Shown here one piece after another: positions 12,436 through 25,829 of a stretch of 64,000 nt of DNA. A program made the position numbers and the translations under genes. The notes under the pieces are model-generated. The model was not told where the DNA came from, made no database searches, and was given only the letters and a program-made list of their open reading frames with translations. Location of the stretch: contig OZ023267.1 of the NCBI GenBank assembly GCA_964006375.1, positions 28,208,739 through 28,272,738 on the forward strand. Reading direction: 5' to 3'. Source of the DNA: Tillus elongatus (lineage: Eukaryota; Arthropoda; Insecta; Coleoptera; Cleridae). The number at the start of each line of letters is the position of its first letter. The stretch's first letter is position 1.

Positions 12436-12781
12436 CCTCAGTGGTTCAGGGGTAAAAACGTGTGCCACTGAACCTAAGGGTACTGGGTTCGATCCCAGGG
12501 TACTCCTTTCACTTTTTCAGTACAAACTGTAAAATTAACATCAACCGAGGTTCTGGCATTGTATTTGAGCAAGTTGAATGTCTGCACGTTCCGCCCTTCG
12601 GAGGGGGCGTAAAGCCGTGGGTCCCGTGTCCATGCGATGTTGGGCACGTTAAAGATCCCTACCCTCCTTACAGAAAGGCAGGGGTTCCGCAAAATTTCCA
12701 GGATAGTGAGGTGAAACTGCGCCCTGGCGTCGGTGATTGGCCATAGTCGCGGAAATAGGCCGACGTAAAAGAAACAAAAAC
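12436..12781 (+). repeat. tRNA-derived SINE, copy 2 (best preserved)
   Basis: The 5' head has an RNA polymerase III A box TGGTTCAGGGG (12442-12452) and a B box GGTTCGATCCC (12486-12496) spaced as in a tRNA gene. A roughly 250-bp tRNA-unrelated body with a conserved TTAAAGATCCC core follows, ending near an A-rich tail and a (CA)n stretch. Two further copies in the window share head, body and tail, so this is a SINE and not a tRNA gene. Confidence 0.88.
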
Positions 12782-13388
12782 ACACACACATACTTTAATT
12801 TATTTTATTAATAAATCTGGAAGCTAACGCACGATAAATTATGTTCATTTCTTGGATCTGGAGGTCTTATCAAAAATAATGGGTCTTAGCCTTGTGCAAT
12901 TAAATATTTATTTAACTAATCATGTTGTAAAGTCTGCAGAACCTATTTTTTATGTGCTAAGCATTTTCTTAAATAGTTTACTATACATCGGCAACACTGT
13001 ATTTTCCACATTATTCATAAACCTTATGGATAGACATAACTCTGGTTAGTTATAACGTCATGGCGTATGGATATGAAGTTGTAGTTTCTGGATTATCTGT
13101 GGTAGCTTCAGAAATGTAAATCATACAAGCAATGTCGACTTGTTATAGCAGATTTTAGATGCATATTGCTGTATCGTAGACTCATGTTTGATATAATGCT
13201 GTCTCGGAGGTATTGCAAAACTTAATACTGCTTTGAATTCTAGAAATCCCTACGAGAGATGTGATTTTCACAACAAGAAAACATTCAGAAATATAAGTGA
13301 GTAATCGATGAATAGACGATTATTTCTGTTTTAAGGGTTGTTGATTTAGACACCGCCTATTCTTTTATCTATTTACAAGCACTGATTT

Positions 13389-13733
13389 TTTTTTCTTTAA
13401 TGTCGGCCTATTTCCGCGACTATGGCAAATCACCGACGTCAGGGAACAGTTTCACCTCACTATCCTGGGAATTTTACCGAACCCCAACCTATCTGTAAGG
13501 AGGGTAGGGATCTTTAACGTGCCCAACATTGCATGAACACGGGACCGACGGCTTTACGCCCACTCCGAAGTGCGGAACGTGTAGGCATTCAACTTGCTAA
13601 AATACAATGCCAGAATCTCGGTTGATGTTAATGTTACAGTTCGTATTGAAAAAGTGAAAGGAGTACGCTGGGATCGAACCCAGTACCCTTCGGTTCATAG
13701 GCACACGTTCTTACCCTTGAACCACCGAGGTTC
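13389..13733 (-). repeat. tRNA-derived SINE, copy 3
   Basis: Full-length inverted copy of the 12436-12781 element, about 600 bp from it and in the opposite orientation, with B box and head at the right end (GGGATCGAACCC near 13671). A transcript across both could form a long hairpin. Confidence 0.88.
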
Positions 13734-14040
13734 TAAGCACTGATTAAAATACTCAAATACAAACAACAGGATAGAGAAGTGACGGCTGACGGTGTAATAA
13801 TTTTAAAAAAGTCAGTGTTGCACTCTCAACGCGGTCAAATCAAGTTAATTTTAATACAGCTTTACCTTGTAATTTTTTGTAGACTGCTAGCTAATACACA
13901 TTCCTTTTTTTTTCATAAAAGGTTTTTAATGGTGCTGTATTTAACTAAACGATTTTTGTTTTTTTATATATTTCGGTTAGAGCTAAAATGGCCAGTAGCT
14001 TTGTTATTTTGAAAAGAACATTTTATATATTTTTACTTTT

Positions 14041-15100
<1,060 letters not shown>

Positions 15101-15169
15101 TTTATTTCATTTTACATTTATATGATCAGATCGTTGTTATTCCGATGAATTTTCTAGCGAACTTTTGTA

Positions 15170-16155
15170 TAAAAAATAATTCACCGATAACTCAAAAGAT
15201 GAACAGCCTATTTTGACCAAATTTGGTAAGTATCTATCTAAGTGGAGATTTGAACCTGTGATAATCACTGATAAGTACACTTGGAGAACCCAAATTACCA
15301 CACATATTTTTAAAGACCCGACGATCGTTTGACAAACAAAGTTAGGGAGCGGCATCAAAGAAAAATTCTGAGTACCTTCCTTTTGCAAGTGTTTCGTTAG
15401 CAAAGAAAATTAGCTAATTTTTCTCCAAAAATTTTCTGTTTTCTTTAAAAAAATCTTTACATCTCCGGAAATAACAAAGTTATCGCAACGAAATATTGTA
15501 CGTGGGTGTGCGTCTTAAAAAGTAAATTACGTACCAAAATTTAGATTTGTTGGTATGAAGACAAAAAAGTTATAGGCATTTAAAGAAAATTTGGGATTTA
15601 CCTCTTAAAACGTCAAAGTTGCGATTTGAAATATCAAAATTGGCAACATTTAGGCAAAGAACCTGAAACGAATACGGGGTATGTAGAGTAAACCCTTAAG
15701 TTTCAGCTTCAACCGTGATTATCTTTTTACTAAAATATTTGCAGAACATTAATTTCATATAGACCCTTTCTCTGACGCTTTGGCAGTAGTTTCAATCATA
15801 GAGTTTATCGTTTAATGGTATATAACTTTTAGTAAATGTTTGTAGAAAAAAAATTGTTATTGATAAGAGCACCACTTTTGAAATTTGAAAAAAATTCTGG
15901 AAATGAGTGCGAACTAGGCTACTCAGAACCCATATCCGGGGTTAGTTCCAGTTTTTATCTGTTTTCACATATACTGGGTGACGCCTTTTCACGGTAAAGT
16001 TCAATATATGCGTTATTATACATGATACGAGAAAAAATTGTATTTGTTAAATACAGGCTGTCTAGAGCTGCATCCTATTTTGAAAAAATTTCTTCAAATG
16101 CGCGCTATTTGGGACCCCTGGAACCCAAATCCGAGGTCGGTTTCAGACTTTATAT

Positions 16156-16221
<66 letters not shown>

Positions 16222-16660
16222 TTATGTGTCACACCGCTAACTCAAAAATAATGCGGCGATTTTGATAAAATTTGGTGAGTACCTTCCTTTTGCAAGTGGG
16301 TTAGATAATTTCCTTAGCTAGGAAAATCGGACTAGTTTTTCCCGGAAAATTTTGCGTTTTCTTTCGGAAAATTTTTATATCTCCGGAAATAACAAAGTTA
16401 GGGAAACCATATTGGGTGCGAGGGTTTATATCATAAAAAGAAAACCATGCACCAAAATTTGAATCTATACGTTAAAATAAAACAAAGTCTTATATTTTTA
16501 TTTTTAAAACGTAAAAAAAGTCGCGATTCTAAACGTCAAAATTGACATGTTCTAGATAGAGAACTTACATGAACTGCTATGCAGCGTAAATGTCGTAAGA
16601 AGTTAAAAAGCCTTAAGTTTCAGCTACAATGTTCATTGTTCTTTATTTTATTAAATTATT
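15170..16660 (+). repeat. rearranged composite-repeat sequence with (TA)n
   Basis: Blocks of the composite family (CACCGATAACTCAAAAGATG, AACGTCAAA, ACAGGGTGACGC-like at 15973, CCCATATCCGGGG) occur in diverged and partly duplicated form around a (TA)n tract at 16158-16227. Confidence 0.75.
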
Positions 16661-16674
16661 TGCAGAAAATTAAT

Positions 16675-17335
16675 TTAAAATAGGTCCTCTATGTGATGCT
16701 TTGGTAGCAGTTTCAGTTATTTATTTAATTTTGAGGAATCAGATTTCGATTATTATTTAAAGTTTTTTTTTCTTCAATTGTGCAATGTGGAAGTTTTTGT
16801 GGAGAAACGGTGTTGGTAACTAGTTTCTCCTTTCTATGGACTTCTGCAAGGTGAGTTTTTTACAGTTTGCATTTCTAGCTCCGTTGTAGCATGTTTACCT
16901 TGCGCAGAACCTCAAATTTACTTTAGGTCTCTTAACTGTATTGGGGAGTTGAGACCACAGCATTTGTCCGATGGTTAAAGCATAAAGGGGTTCCTCTAAG
17001 CATGTTTCAGAATTTTTTTTTTCAAAAAACGAACAATACGCTAATCTGCTAATTTACCTATAAATGTTATTAATATTTAAAAAAATGGAAAGAGCGCTCG
17101 TGCCTCGAATAAAATTATCTTCGTCATTTTAACTTTAAATGATATTTCCTTATCCAGTTTCGCATCCGTTCAACACATTAAGCACAGAAAATACAGGAAT
17201 TTACTTAAAATTATATATTATAATTGAAGGAAAATACAATTTGTTTTAGGTGTGCAACGAAAAAATTCACACAAAATAGAATAATTTCTAGATTCTAAAA
17301 CCTGCTGTGACGCTATAATGAAACAACGTTAAATG
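16675..17335 (+). repeat. interspersed repeat of about 680 bp, copy 2
   Basis: Direct copy of 8425-9100, about 8.25 kb away, with small indels and substitutions. Both are preceded by composite-repeat sequence (ATTTAAAATAG...TGATGCTTTGG). Confidence 0.8.
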
Positions 17336-17384
17336 AACATTTTCCATCGCAATATAATGCATGTTTGTAAGAAAAGAAACTCAA

Positions 17385-17854
17385 GACGTAGCAAGTGCGT
17401 TATGGTAGCGAATATTTATTATATGTTTCAAATTGCAATAATTCACTTTGCTATTAACTTAACGTTCGTTGGCTAGGAACCAGTTTTTTTTCGGGAACAT
17501 TTTGATTTATTTTCCAATTTTTTTTTTACATTTTCAAGCAATAAAGTTATTTTCATAAAATATGATGCATTGTTTCTACTATATGGGTTGAAACTTCCCA
17601 ATTCGGTCTCGGGGGACGACGGTTCGAGACTCACCGGCAGCGGATGATTTTTCAAATCACTTCTGTCGTTGAGATCGGGCTTAAGGTGGAGGGTAGGTTA
17701 GTTTAGATGAGCAAAAAGGGTCAGCATTGGCCTAATTGTCAGTAAGCATCTTACCTTTCTTTCTTTTCACGCCTGCATTCTTTAAAAGAAAAGGCATGTT
17801 TGCTACTAAAAACATTTGTATGAAAATTCACTACCATAATGCACTTGCTGCGTC
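17385..17854. repeat. MITE of the GACGCAGCAAGTGCG family with a 180-bp insertion
   Basis: Termini GACGTAGCAAGTGCGTTAT and ATAATGCACTTGCTGCGTC are present. Compared with other copies, about 180 bp (17590-17768) replace the middle. That insert has a B-box-like GGTTCGAGACTC and may be a small SINE. Confidence 0.7.
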
Positions 17855-18490
17855 AATACTTTTATTATATATTTCCGTTAACATGCACTGCTAAAGAGTA
17901 TATTCTAATTAAAATTATTTAAAAGATTCTTATTAAAAATGACGTAATAATACTCCACTGGAACGTTTTTATACTGTTTGGTAGGTAATGTTGCAAAACA
18001 TCTCCTTTAAATATTACCTTTGGAATTTCCTAATCTCTATTCGTCACTTATGTTTATAACATTCATTCACATCATTATAGTGAAAACAAAAGCTATATTT
18101 AATAAGCCAGTGGTCTTGAATTACAGCAGATTACGGTTGATGTTATTGCCACGGAAATTTTTGCAAGAGATGTATTATACAAAGTTAAGAAAAGGAAAGA
18201 GATAACCAATGAACATTGTATGATGTGTGTATGAAAAAGTCGAATTACCTCCAGCCAGTTTACAATTTAAACCTAAGAAGGTAAACATGAGCAAAAGAAA
18301 ACAACAACAATTTACTTATTGTTGTAATAAAAAAGCCGTTACCGTCATCACAGTCTAAAGCGGATGTCGCCTAGTCATCGTAAGCCTAACTCTCTGTCGT
18401 TGTTTCATTCCATAGAGAGCCCTTGCTGACTCAGATAACTTGAAAAAATCAGTAAGTAAATATTTCTAAGCAAACGGCATATACAATAAT
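17855..18490. other. unassigned sequence between MITE and mariner B1
   Basis: No coding or repeat structure was recognised. Confidence 0.35.
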
Positions 18491-19882
18491 GAAAATTATT
18501 TACAGTTGAAGATGCAAAACCGCATTTCACTCATTCCGATACGAAATGTGCTGATAGTCAATGTTTTGTTGGTTTGTAAACAAAAAATTGACTATTAGAA
18601 GGTGGTTCAGTGGCCAACAAAAAACGGGATCCTGAACGTGAATTTCCGGTTATAAATGACACTACTGAGATTGAAGTTTTAGGACAAATTACTGCAGACC
18701 CAACTTTGGGCAAGAGAAAATTGGCCACTGTTTCAAACATCAAAAGAAGAACTATTCATCGAATATTGAAGCATCATAAATTTCATCCGTATAAAATTAA
18801 TCTTTTACAACAACTGAATGAAGATGATTTTCATCGGCGGCTGGAGTTTTCTGAAGTTATGACTGCACGAAAGCTGATAACGGGAACTTTCTGTTCAATA
18901 TCGATTTTTTAGGAGAGTGTACGTTTTTATTAAACTCCACAGTCAATCGTCATAATTGTCGTTATTGGGCAGATAAGAATCCAAGAAATTCTTACGTAGT
19001 CCACACTCAAACTCCACAGAAATTGAATGTCTGGACTGGCATTTTTGGAGACCGTTTAATCGGACCAATTTTTCTTGATCGCAATTTGAGTGGCGAAACG
19101 TATTTTGAGTTACTAGTAGATATCGTTTACCCTGTACTAATTGACATTGTTGAAAATGATTATCGCTATCAAGAAAATCAATTAGTGTTTCAACAAGATG
19201 GAGCTCCTCCGCATTTTTCAACAGAGTTTCCAGAGCAATGGATTGGGTGTAGAGGTGCTATTGAGCGGCTCTCTAGATCACCGGATTTAACTCCTTTAGA
19301 CTTCTTTCTATGGGGCCACTTAAAGAGTAGAATTTACGCAACAGAACCGGAGTTTCTGGAAGAATTACGGCGACGCATTGTTGAATAATGCCGTCTAATA
19401 ACTCCACAAATGCTCCAGAATATCAGAGCTCGTTTTGCACAAAATTTGTACTTTTGTATGGAAGCTGGTGGTCGACAATTTGAACACTTACTTAACTGAA
19501 TAAACATTTTTGAACGTTTGGTTTTGTTTTTTAGTTTTTTTTAACGAAAAATGGACTAATTAGTGCATTGATAATCACAATGAATGAAACACGTTTTTGC
19601 AACTCCAACTATGAATAATTTTTAACGAGTTGATAAAACTTCCAAAAAAATTAGTATTCTGAATTCAGAAAAGAAAGAGCTTTCAAATTTAACACTCCAC
19701 CTATGTTCTCTATTTAAAATATAAGGGTTGTTATCACCACCCTCATGGGGTTGATGTGACAAAGTTGAGTTTTATGTCAAAACATGTCCCCCTCAATATT
19801 AAAATTGACGTGTTTCAGCGTATCCTAAAAAAAAATTATCTGGACGCAAATCGGTCTGTTTCGTTTTCAATGCGCCACCCTG
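18491..19882 (+). mobile_element. mariner-like transposon B, copy 1 (left end missing)
   Basis: Begins inside the left inverted repeat (ATTTACAGTTGAAGATGC) and ends with an intact right terminus that reads inward CAGGGTGGCGCATTG, followed by TA. Compared with copies 2 and 3 it has also lost the start of the transposase gene. Confidence 0.88.
18604..19499 (+). pseudogene. mariner B transposase, copy 1 (truncated, frameshifted)
   Basis: Recognisable segments are SVANKKRDPEREF-type sequence, KLATVSNIKRRTIHRILKHH, NVWTGIFGDRLIGP, LVFQQDGAPPHF (D2) and SPDLTPLDFFLWGHLKSR (D3). The N-terminus is deleted through the hairpin region. A frameshift near 18870 destroys the D1 region, part of the sequence between D2 and D3 is deleted (HF joins STEFPEQW), and the final segment after RRRIVE is cut by a stop. 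Confidence 0.88.
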
Positions 19883-20018
19883 TATATAAATCTGTTTATT
19901 AGATATACAGGCGCTCATTGTAAACTTTACTATAATCGGCCACTTTGTTACTTTTGAAGCTATACCTAAATTTGTAAAAATGGAAGGAGATTTTTTTTGA
20001 GATACTTCTAAAAAGTCT

Positions 20019-20320
20019 GGACGCAGTAAGTGCGTTATGGAAGTGAATTTTCTTTAAAATGTTTTTAATAGCAAATATGTCTCTTTAATGCAAGCAGGAA
20101 TCAATTTGGTCACCGGTATAACCTATATAGAAGGAACAATGTACCATTTTTTTCCAACATAACTTGTTTGAAAATGTACAAAAAATTTCCGAAAAGAAAC
20201 CTAAAAGGTTTCCGAGAAAACTCATTTCCTAGCTGATGAACCTTAGGTTGATAGGAGATTGCGTTATTGAATTTTGAAGCGTTTAATGAAAATTTGCTAC
20301 TAAAACGCACTTACTGCGTC
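20019..20320. repeat. MITE of the GACGCAGCAAGTGCG family, inverted copy
   Basis: Termini GGACGCAGTAAGTGCGTTAT and AAACGCACTTACTGCGTC; the interior is the reverse complement of the 4106-4422 copy (GGTATAACCTATATAG). The flanking AAAAGTCT/TCGATTTT resembles that of other copies. Confidence 0.82.
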
Positions 20321-20635
20321 TCGATTTTTTTTTTACAAACATGCATCATATTTCGATGAAAAATGGAAAAATGCAATAAGGAATGTTCCAAAAAAATGTA
20401 GGTATCACTAACGGCTTATGGGCCACCTGTCGTTGTCAAAATAATTTTATAAGATGCAGCTCAAAACACCCTATAGGTAATATATAAAATGTTTTCTCGT
20501 ATCTTACATATTAACAATTGTATTGAGTTTTACCGTAGAAATGCGTCACCCTGTATATATGTAAACAGAAAGTGAACCCGGATATGGATTCTAGGGGGTC
20601 TAGTTTGCGCTCATTTGAAGAAATATTTTTAGATG
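20321..20635 (-). repeat. composite-repeat fragment, inverted
   Basis: Reverse-orientation blocks: CACTAACGGCTTATGGGCCACC, then GAAATGCGTCACCCTGTATA (inward CAGGGTGACGCATTTC) at about 20534-20553, and CCCGGATATGGATTCTAGG. Confidence 0.7.
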
Positions 20636-21330
20636 CCTAGATGGCTTAGTGGCGTCGCGCTTGCTTCATAAGCAGAAGGTTACGCAATCGATTTCAGCTC
20701 GATGAATGTATGTTTTTTTATGTTTTATTTTGACATTTGGAAAAACAAGAGCGTTTAGATGTCATACGTTTCGAACAAGATCTCATTTTTGTTGAAAACT
20801 CCTAAATAAGTTGGTCACCTTTGAGTCAGAAATTATAATTTTGTTATTGTTGATATTGTAAAAAATCGTTTTAATTAGGTTGACTAAAACCAAATCATAC
20901 TGACGATTAATAAGGAAAAATAACTGCTACGTGTATAATTTGGCAGATACTTTACTTTCCTAAATATGAATTAAGTTTTCTGCTGAAACTCTTCTGTATA
21001 ACTTTAATATGAAATTTGTGATACAAGTTTTTTACTCAAGACTTACGTTAATTTTCAGATATGGCAAAATTTAGTTCTTCAGCTTCATATAAAATTGAGT
21101 GTTGGGCATTTTTCTCAGAAGAAGTTAAACGCAAGATTATTTTAATAATAGAGAGATATCGATGGTAACACTTTCGAAAGGATTCTCTAATGTGCGCGTA
21201 GTAGAACCATTAAAATCGATCTTCAAGGTCTGTGTAAGTTTAAAGTATTAACTTCACTAATATGACGTATAATTATAGTGTACAATTCTTATGAAAATTC
21301 TCTACTAAAACGCACTTGCTGTGTCCCGAA
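20636..21330 (+). repeat. tRNA-Met-like SINE head with shared 3' block
   Basis: The head has an A box TGGCTTAGTGG and an anticodon arm with loop TTCATAA (CAT), like tRNA-Met, but a degenerate T arm. It is followed by TGTATGTTTTTTTATG and a 600-bp block recurring near 24040, 25840 and 47330. That block ends in the same CACTTGCTGTGTCC terminus as the MITEs. It is a repeat, not a functional tRNA gene. Confidence 0.65.
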
Positions 21331-22265
21331 ATTTTTATTATCCTTGAAGTCACTAAAATATACAGCCCTTCTATATGCGTATATTGAATAATAAATATGT
21401 ATTGAAAAAATAAAACATCTGAAACGTGACCAGGGCATTATCAAGTACACAACCACAGCAGATTCACAGAGGGAATGGCCATTATATATTTTTTAAATCG
21501 TTTCAAAGATCATAAAAGCCTATCCAGAAACAAAATTTTTATAATATATAAAATAGATACACATGAATCTTCCAACTGTTTATAGGAAACAAACTAGGTA
21601 TCTATAGGATCTCATTTATAACGGCAAAAACTTTCCTACATATCATTAATCTTAAGTCGCTGATAAATTGGTCCATACAAAAACAAAACTTATGCTAATG
21701 ATATTGAATATTCTCTTTTGTCCCATTGGCAAATCATAGTTGTGTGAAAATTTTTAAGAAGAATATTTTATGTATTCATCTATTAAATAAAAGATCTTAG
21801 AGATCTTGGTTTACAATAAAGGATATCTTAACAAAAAATCTAATCTGCAGTGTAATATGGCTCTCTCTAAAAATATCTGTAAAAAACCTCTTACTTTCTG
21901 ACACTCAACTTTTATCTGATGTTCAAACATATATCGGAATTTCGTATTATCAAAACAGAAAATATATATGACTTTTTGTATGTAACATGTACAATTTATT
22001 TCAACAAATGTATAACTTTTCTTATTATTATTGTCTTTGTTTTTTCTTTACATGTACATAATATCTGGATTTTTGTTTACCCAAAACAAAGAGCACGCAC
22101 TGCGAAAAATCACGTGTTATAAGGAAGCCAGAACACTCAGGTAACCGGCCGGGGTAGGAGTCGCACACTATCAGTGATATCCTACGACCGCCGTCCATGA
22201 CCAAACGTATTCGGTAATGTTTATTTATGACATCGGATTCTTTTGCAACCAATGGGGGATGATTT

Positions 22266-22862
22266 TTAGTCGGCGCTCAAAAATTTGCGGACAACGTTAG
22301 CAGTGCCCAGCACAGCAGCCTTCTGCATTGTACGCGTATGTGTTTCCTGTAGTTGCAATCTCTTCGCAGCATCTTGCCATTCTTTTGGAAACACTTCATT
22401 TGCGCACACCACTATTGGAACTATATCATCTTCTCGAAGCCTGTACAATTCTTTCAACTCAGCAGGCAACGGTTGGTAGTTCCTCTTCTTCTCAGCAACT
22501 TTTGGTACAGTGTTGTAATCCATGGGGACCACAGCATAAATTATTATCACTTTCTTCGCTAGCTTATCAAATGCGACATTATCAGGTCTTTTGGGCTCCA
22601 CCGACCTACCAAGAATGATCTCTTTGTTCCACAGAATCCGTGCTCGTTCGTTAATAATTACCTGCTCAGGCTCGCACTTATAATACGGTTTTTCGACCTC
22701 TGTAAGTTCGTATCTCTTCTCTGTTGCTTGGTGAATCACTTTGGCAACATTATTATATCTTTGGAGATATCCAGTCCCAGCTAGTGACGAACATCCACTG
22801 CAAATCTACTGGATTGACTCATTGATAGTCTTACATAAACGGCACCTACTATCGATCTGCTG
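22266..22862 (-). pseudogene. C-terminal fragment of a LINE with restriction-like endonuclease (R2/R4-type)
   Basis: The minus frame shows CRLC near the start, then CSGCSSLAGTGYLQRYNNVAKVIHQ-like sequence, giving the C-C-H-H zinc-binding pattern found after the reverse transcriptase of R2/R4-type LINEs. The nuclease region follows with RPDNVAFDK and KKVIIIYAVVP, where active enzymes have a second Asp (IDVAVP-type); that position is Tyr here. It ends KRLQLQETHTRTMQKA and a stop at 22266. An in-frame TAG lies between CRLC and CSGC. There is no reverse transcriptase, so this is a 5'-truncated dead copy. Confidence 0.75.
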
Positions 22863-23939
22863 GTCCGAGCGATAACTCAAAAAATACTAAACTGATTTCA
22901 ATCAGATTTGACAAAAATCTTACTTGGGCGAAAACCGAGGTCGAGTTCGTTAATCAGCCTTTATGCTCAAGTTTCTCTGTTGGAAAATCAGGGAAAACTT
23001 TTTGAAAATGCTATATTTTTGTAAGTATCGGCGTAACTAGAATGAGACTTTACATGTGGCTACAAATAGTGCAAATAAACCTCTATTGTGAATTTAAAAA
23101 AATCTGGTACATAATGTTTAGATTATTCCAAATTACAAATAAAATTCCAAAGACATGCGTTGAGATGACTTAGTGGTTAAATATTATTTCGGAACGTCAT
23201 AACATCTGGGTTTGACATCATTAAGGAAAAATTAAAAGGCTTTCACTACCAGACAACTGTTTTTATTCTTAACCCTACGCTTTTTATAACCCTACGCCCA
23301 TTATTGAACCATCCTCAGGAGTTTAGACCTAGAAGGTAAAAAATGGTTGTCAGAAACTATGTTTCTGGTAGGTCTACCATGCAAGTGACTAACATGCAAC
23401 TACAGAAAGATACAAGGTCCAGCAAAACTAAGTGTCAAAATTCAAAATAGCCCTAACGGCCATGCAAGATTTAGTGGTTAAAGTCTAATGCCTGTCAGAC
23501 AGAGTAGTTAACTGCCACGCATAGATTGAGTCATACAACAGGTATAAACCATACATTAACGGTAACCATACTAAATATATACAAGACATAAAACATACTA
23601 CCCGAACCAACAATCGTGAAATCCCGACCGGAGTTATGGAAAATAACGGACGACAATATATTAAAAATTTTCCAAGTGATTGTTATTTAACTGGAGGATT
23701 TAATTTACTATATTATGCTGTTGCATAATATAGTAAAAATGTAAACAAAATGAAGTCAAGTCTATAAAAATGATTCTAGAATGGTTTCTTCTATCTTTAA
23801 ACTTAAACATAAGACGTCATATAAGACCGAAACAATTCTTGAATGTGTTTCAGTGGTAATTCTACTAATTTTGTAATTAATCGTTACGTATACTTTTAAT
23901 CTACGTACTACCCCGGACATAAAGCCCGTGTTAAGTATT
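22863..23939. other. unassigned repeat-like sequence
   Basis: Contains GCGATAACTCAAAAAATAC (the composite-repeat block after (TA)n) at the left and two weak tRNA-like A-box stretches (near 23170 and 23470). Nothing codes. Confidence 0.4.
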
Positions 23940-24306
23940 ATGTAGACAACGTTAGTTGACGTATTAGCAGATAGCGCATTGGAAGCGTGCTGGACCAATA
24001 CGCAGAAGATTGGATGATCGGTTCAAGCTTGGATGAATGTATGTTTTTTTTTATGTTTTATTTTGACATTTGGATAAATAATAGTGGACAGATTTCATAC
24101 GTTTTGAACAAGATCTCATTTTTGTTTAAAAATCCTGAACAAGTTTGTCACCTTTGAGTCTCAAATTATAATTTGCGGCAGACATTTCGTTATTGTTGAT
24201 ATTCAAAAAACCGGTTTAATTAGGTTGACTAAAACGAAATCATACTGGCGATTAATAAGAAAAGATAACTGATACGTTTATAATTTGGCAGATACTTTAC
24301 TTTTAG
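23940..24306 (+). repeat. second tRNA-like SINE head with the same body
   Basis: A tRNA-like head with B-box-like GATCGGTTCAAGCTTGG is followed by TGAATGTATGTTTTTTTT and the same body as 20700-20960 (TTTAATTAGGTTGACTAAAA). It breaks off at TACTTTACTTT and joins a composite repeat. Confidence 0.6.
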
Positions 24307-25394
24307 TGAATTTTCTAAAAAATAAATCACTAATGAGGAGATCCCGACTTTTGAATTAAAAAAAAATGACTTCAAATGAGCGCTAATTGATTAAATTTGG
24401 TAAATACTGTTATTTGGCAAATGGCTTGGGTAAGTTCGTTATCCAGGAAAAACGGCGCAGGATTTTCCCGGAACATTTTGTGTTTTCTTTCGAAAAAAAA
24501 TTATATCTAATAAGGGCATCCAAATTTGGCACGCAAGTTTATATCCTTATATGTAAGTTATCTACCAAAATTTAGCGCTGTAGGTCGAAAGACAAAAGAG
24601 CTACAGGTATTTAAAAAAAATGGGGTTTTCCTCAAAACGTCAAAGTCGCGATTTAAAACGTCAAAATTGGCAATATTTAGGCAAACAACTTGAATCTAAT
24701 AAGGGCTATAGAAATAAAATGTCTCAAGAAGAATGTTTTACAAACCCTGAAGTCTTAGTTTCAACCGTCATTGTCCTTCATTTTATTAAAATATTTCTAG
24801 AAAATTCATTTCAAATAGACCTCTTCTCTGATGCTTGGCAGTAGCCTTAGCTATAGAGTTTATCGTTTAATGGTATATAATCTTTGTAGAATTTTCGTAA
24901 AAAATCAATAAAGCTCAATATATCCGTTATTATACAAGATATGAAAAAAGTTGTATATATTAATTATAGGTTGTCTTGGGCTACATCTTAAAAAATGTTT
25001 CTACAATCACAGACTGGCCCATAAGTCGTTGGTGATACAAATTTTCTTTTTTTTTTCAATCAAACACGCCTTATTTTATTGCATTTTTCATCGAAATATA
25101 ATGCATGTTTGTAAGAAAAGAAATTCTGGACGCAGCAAGTGCGTTATGGTAGCGAATTTTGATCAAATGGTTCATATTTGAAGAGATCAATTTGCTATTA
25201 ACCTATAAGGTTGACCAAGAAACCAGTTTTTTGGAAACACTTTAAGTTTACTTTCGGAAATTTTTGTACATTTTCAAACAATAAAGTTATTTTGATAAAA
25301 CATGATACATTGTTTTTACTATATATGTTATACTGGTAACCAAATTTAATGCCTGCGTTCTGAAAAAAACACACATATTTACTATTAAAAACAT
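24307..25394 (+). repeat. composite repeat lacking its (TA)n tract, with truncated MITE
   Basis: Same order of blocks as copy 1, but GCGCTAATT is joined directly to GATTAAATTTGGT, removing the (TA)n tract and its borders. The MITE part starts at 25128 with GGACGCAGCAAGTGCG and has lost its right end. Confidence 0.8.
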
Positions 25395-25516
25395 TTTTAT
25401 ATACCCGGAAATAACAAGTAAGGAGTAATGGCAACCAAATTTGGTCCGGGTGTTGGTATTAAAAAAAGTTCACCATGTACCAAAATATAGGTCTGTCAGT
25501 TAAAAGACAAAAATTC

Positions 25517-25824
25517 GGGACGCAGCAAGTGCGTTATGGTAGCGAATTTTCATTAAATGCTTTAAAGTTGAATAGCTTAATTTGCTGTTAATCTATAAGG
25601 TTGAGCAAGAAATCAGTTTTTTCGGGAACACTTTAAGTTTACTTGCGGAAATGTTTGTACATTTTCAAACAATAAGGTTGGTTTGATGAAACATGGCACA
25701 TTGTTTCTACTAAATAGATTATACTGGTAACCAAATTTGATGCCTGCTTTAAAAAAAACACACATAATTGCTATTAAAAAACATTTTTATAAAAATTCAC
25801 TACCATAATGCACTTGCTGCGTCC
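25517..25824. repeat. MITE of the GACGCAGCAAGTGCG family, compact complete copy
   Basis: Only 308 bp, with GGGACGCAGCAAGTGCGTTA at the left and TAATGCACTTGCTGCGTCC at the right. This copy is not embedded in a full composite repeat and defines the MITE as a unit of its own. Confidence 0.88.
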
Positions 25825-25829
25825 AAGCT

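Noticed and set aside
12441..12497. Functional tRNA gene
   Set aside because: A and B boxes are good, but the cloverleaf is not complete and the sequence recurs with a common SINE body.
20636..20705. Functional tRNA-Met gene
   Set aside because: The anticodon loop fits, but the T arm is degenerate and the tail is a repeat present elsewhere.
22285..22618. Overlapping plus-strand ORFs
   Set aside because: Shadows of the REL-endonuclease LINE fragment on the minus strand.
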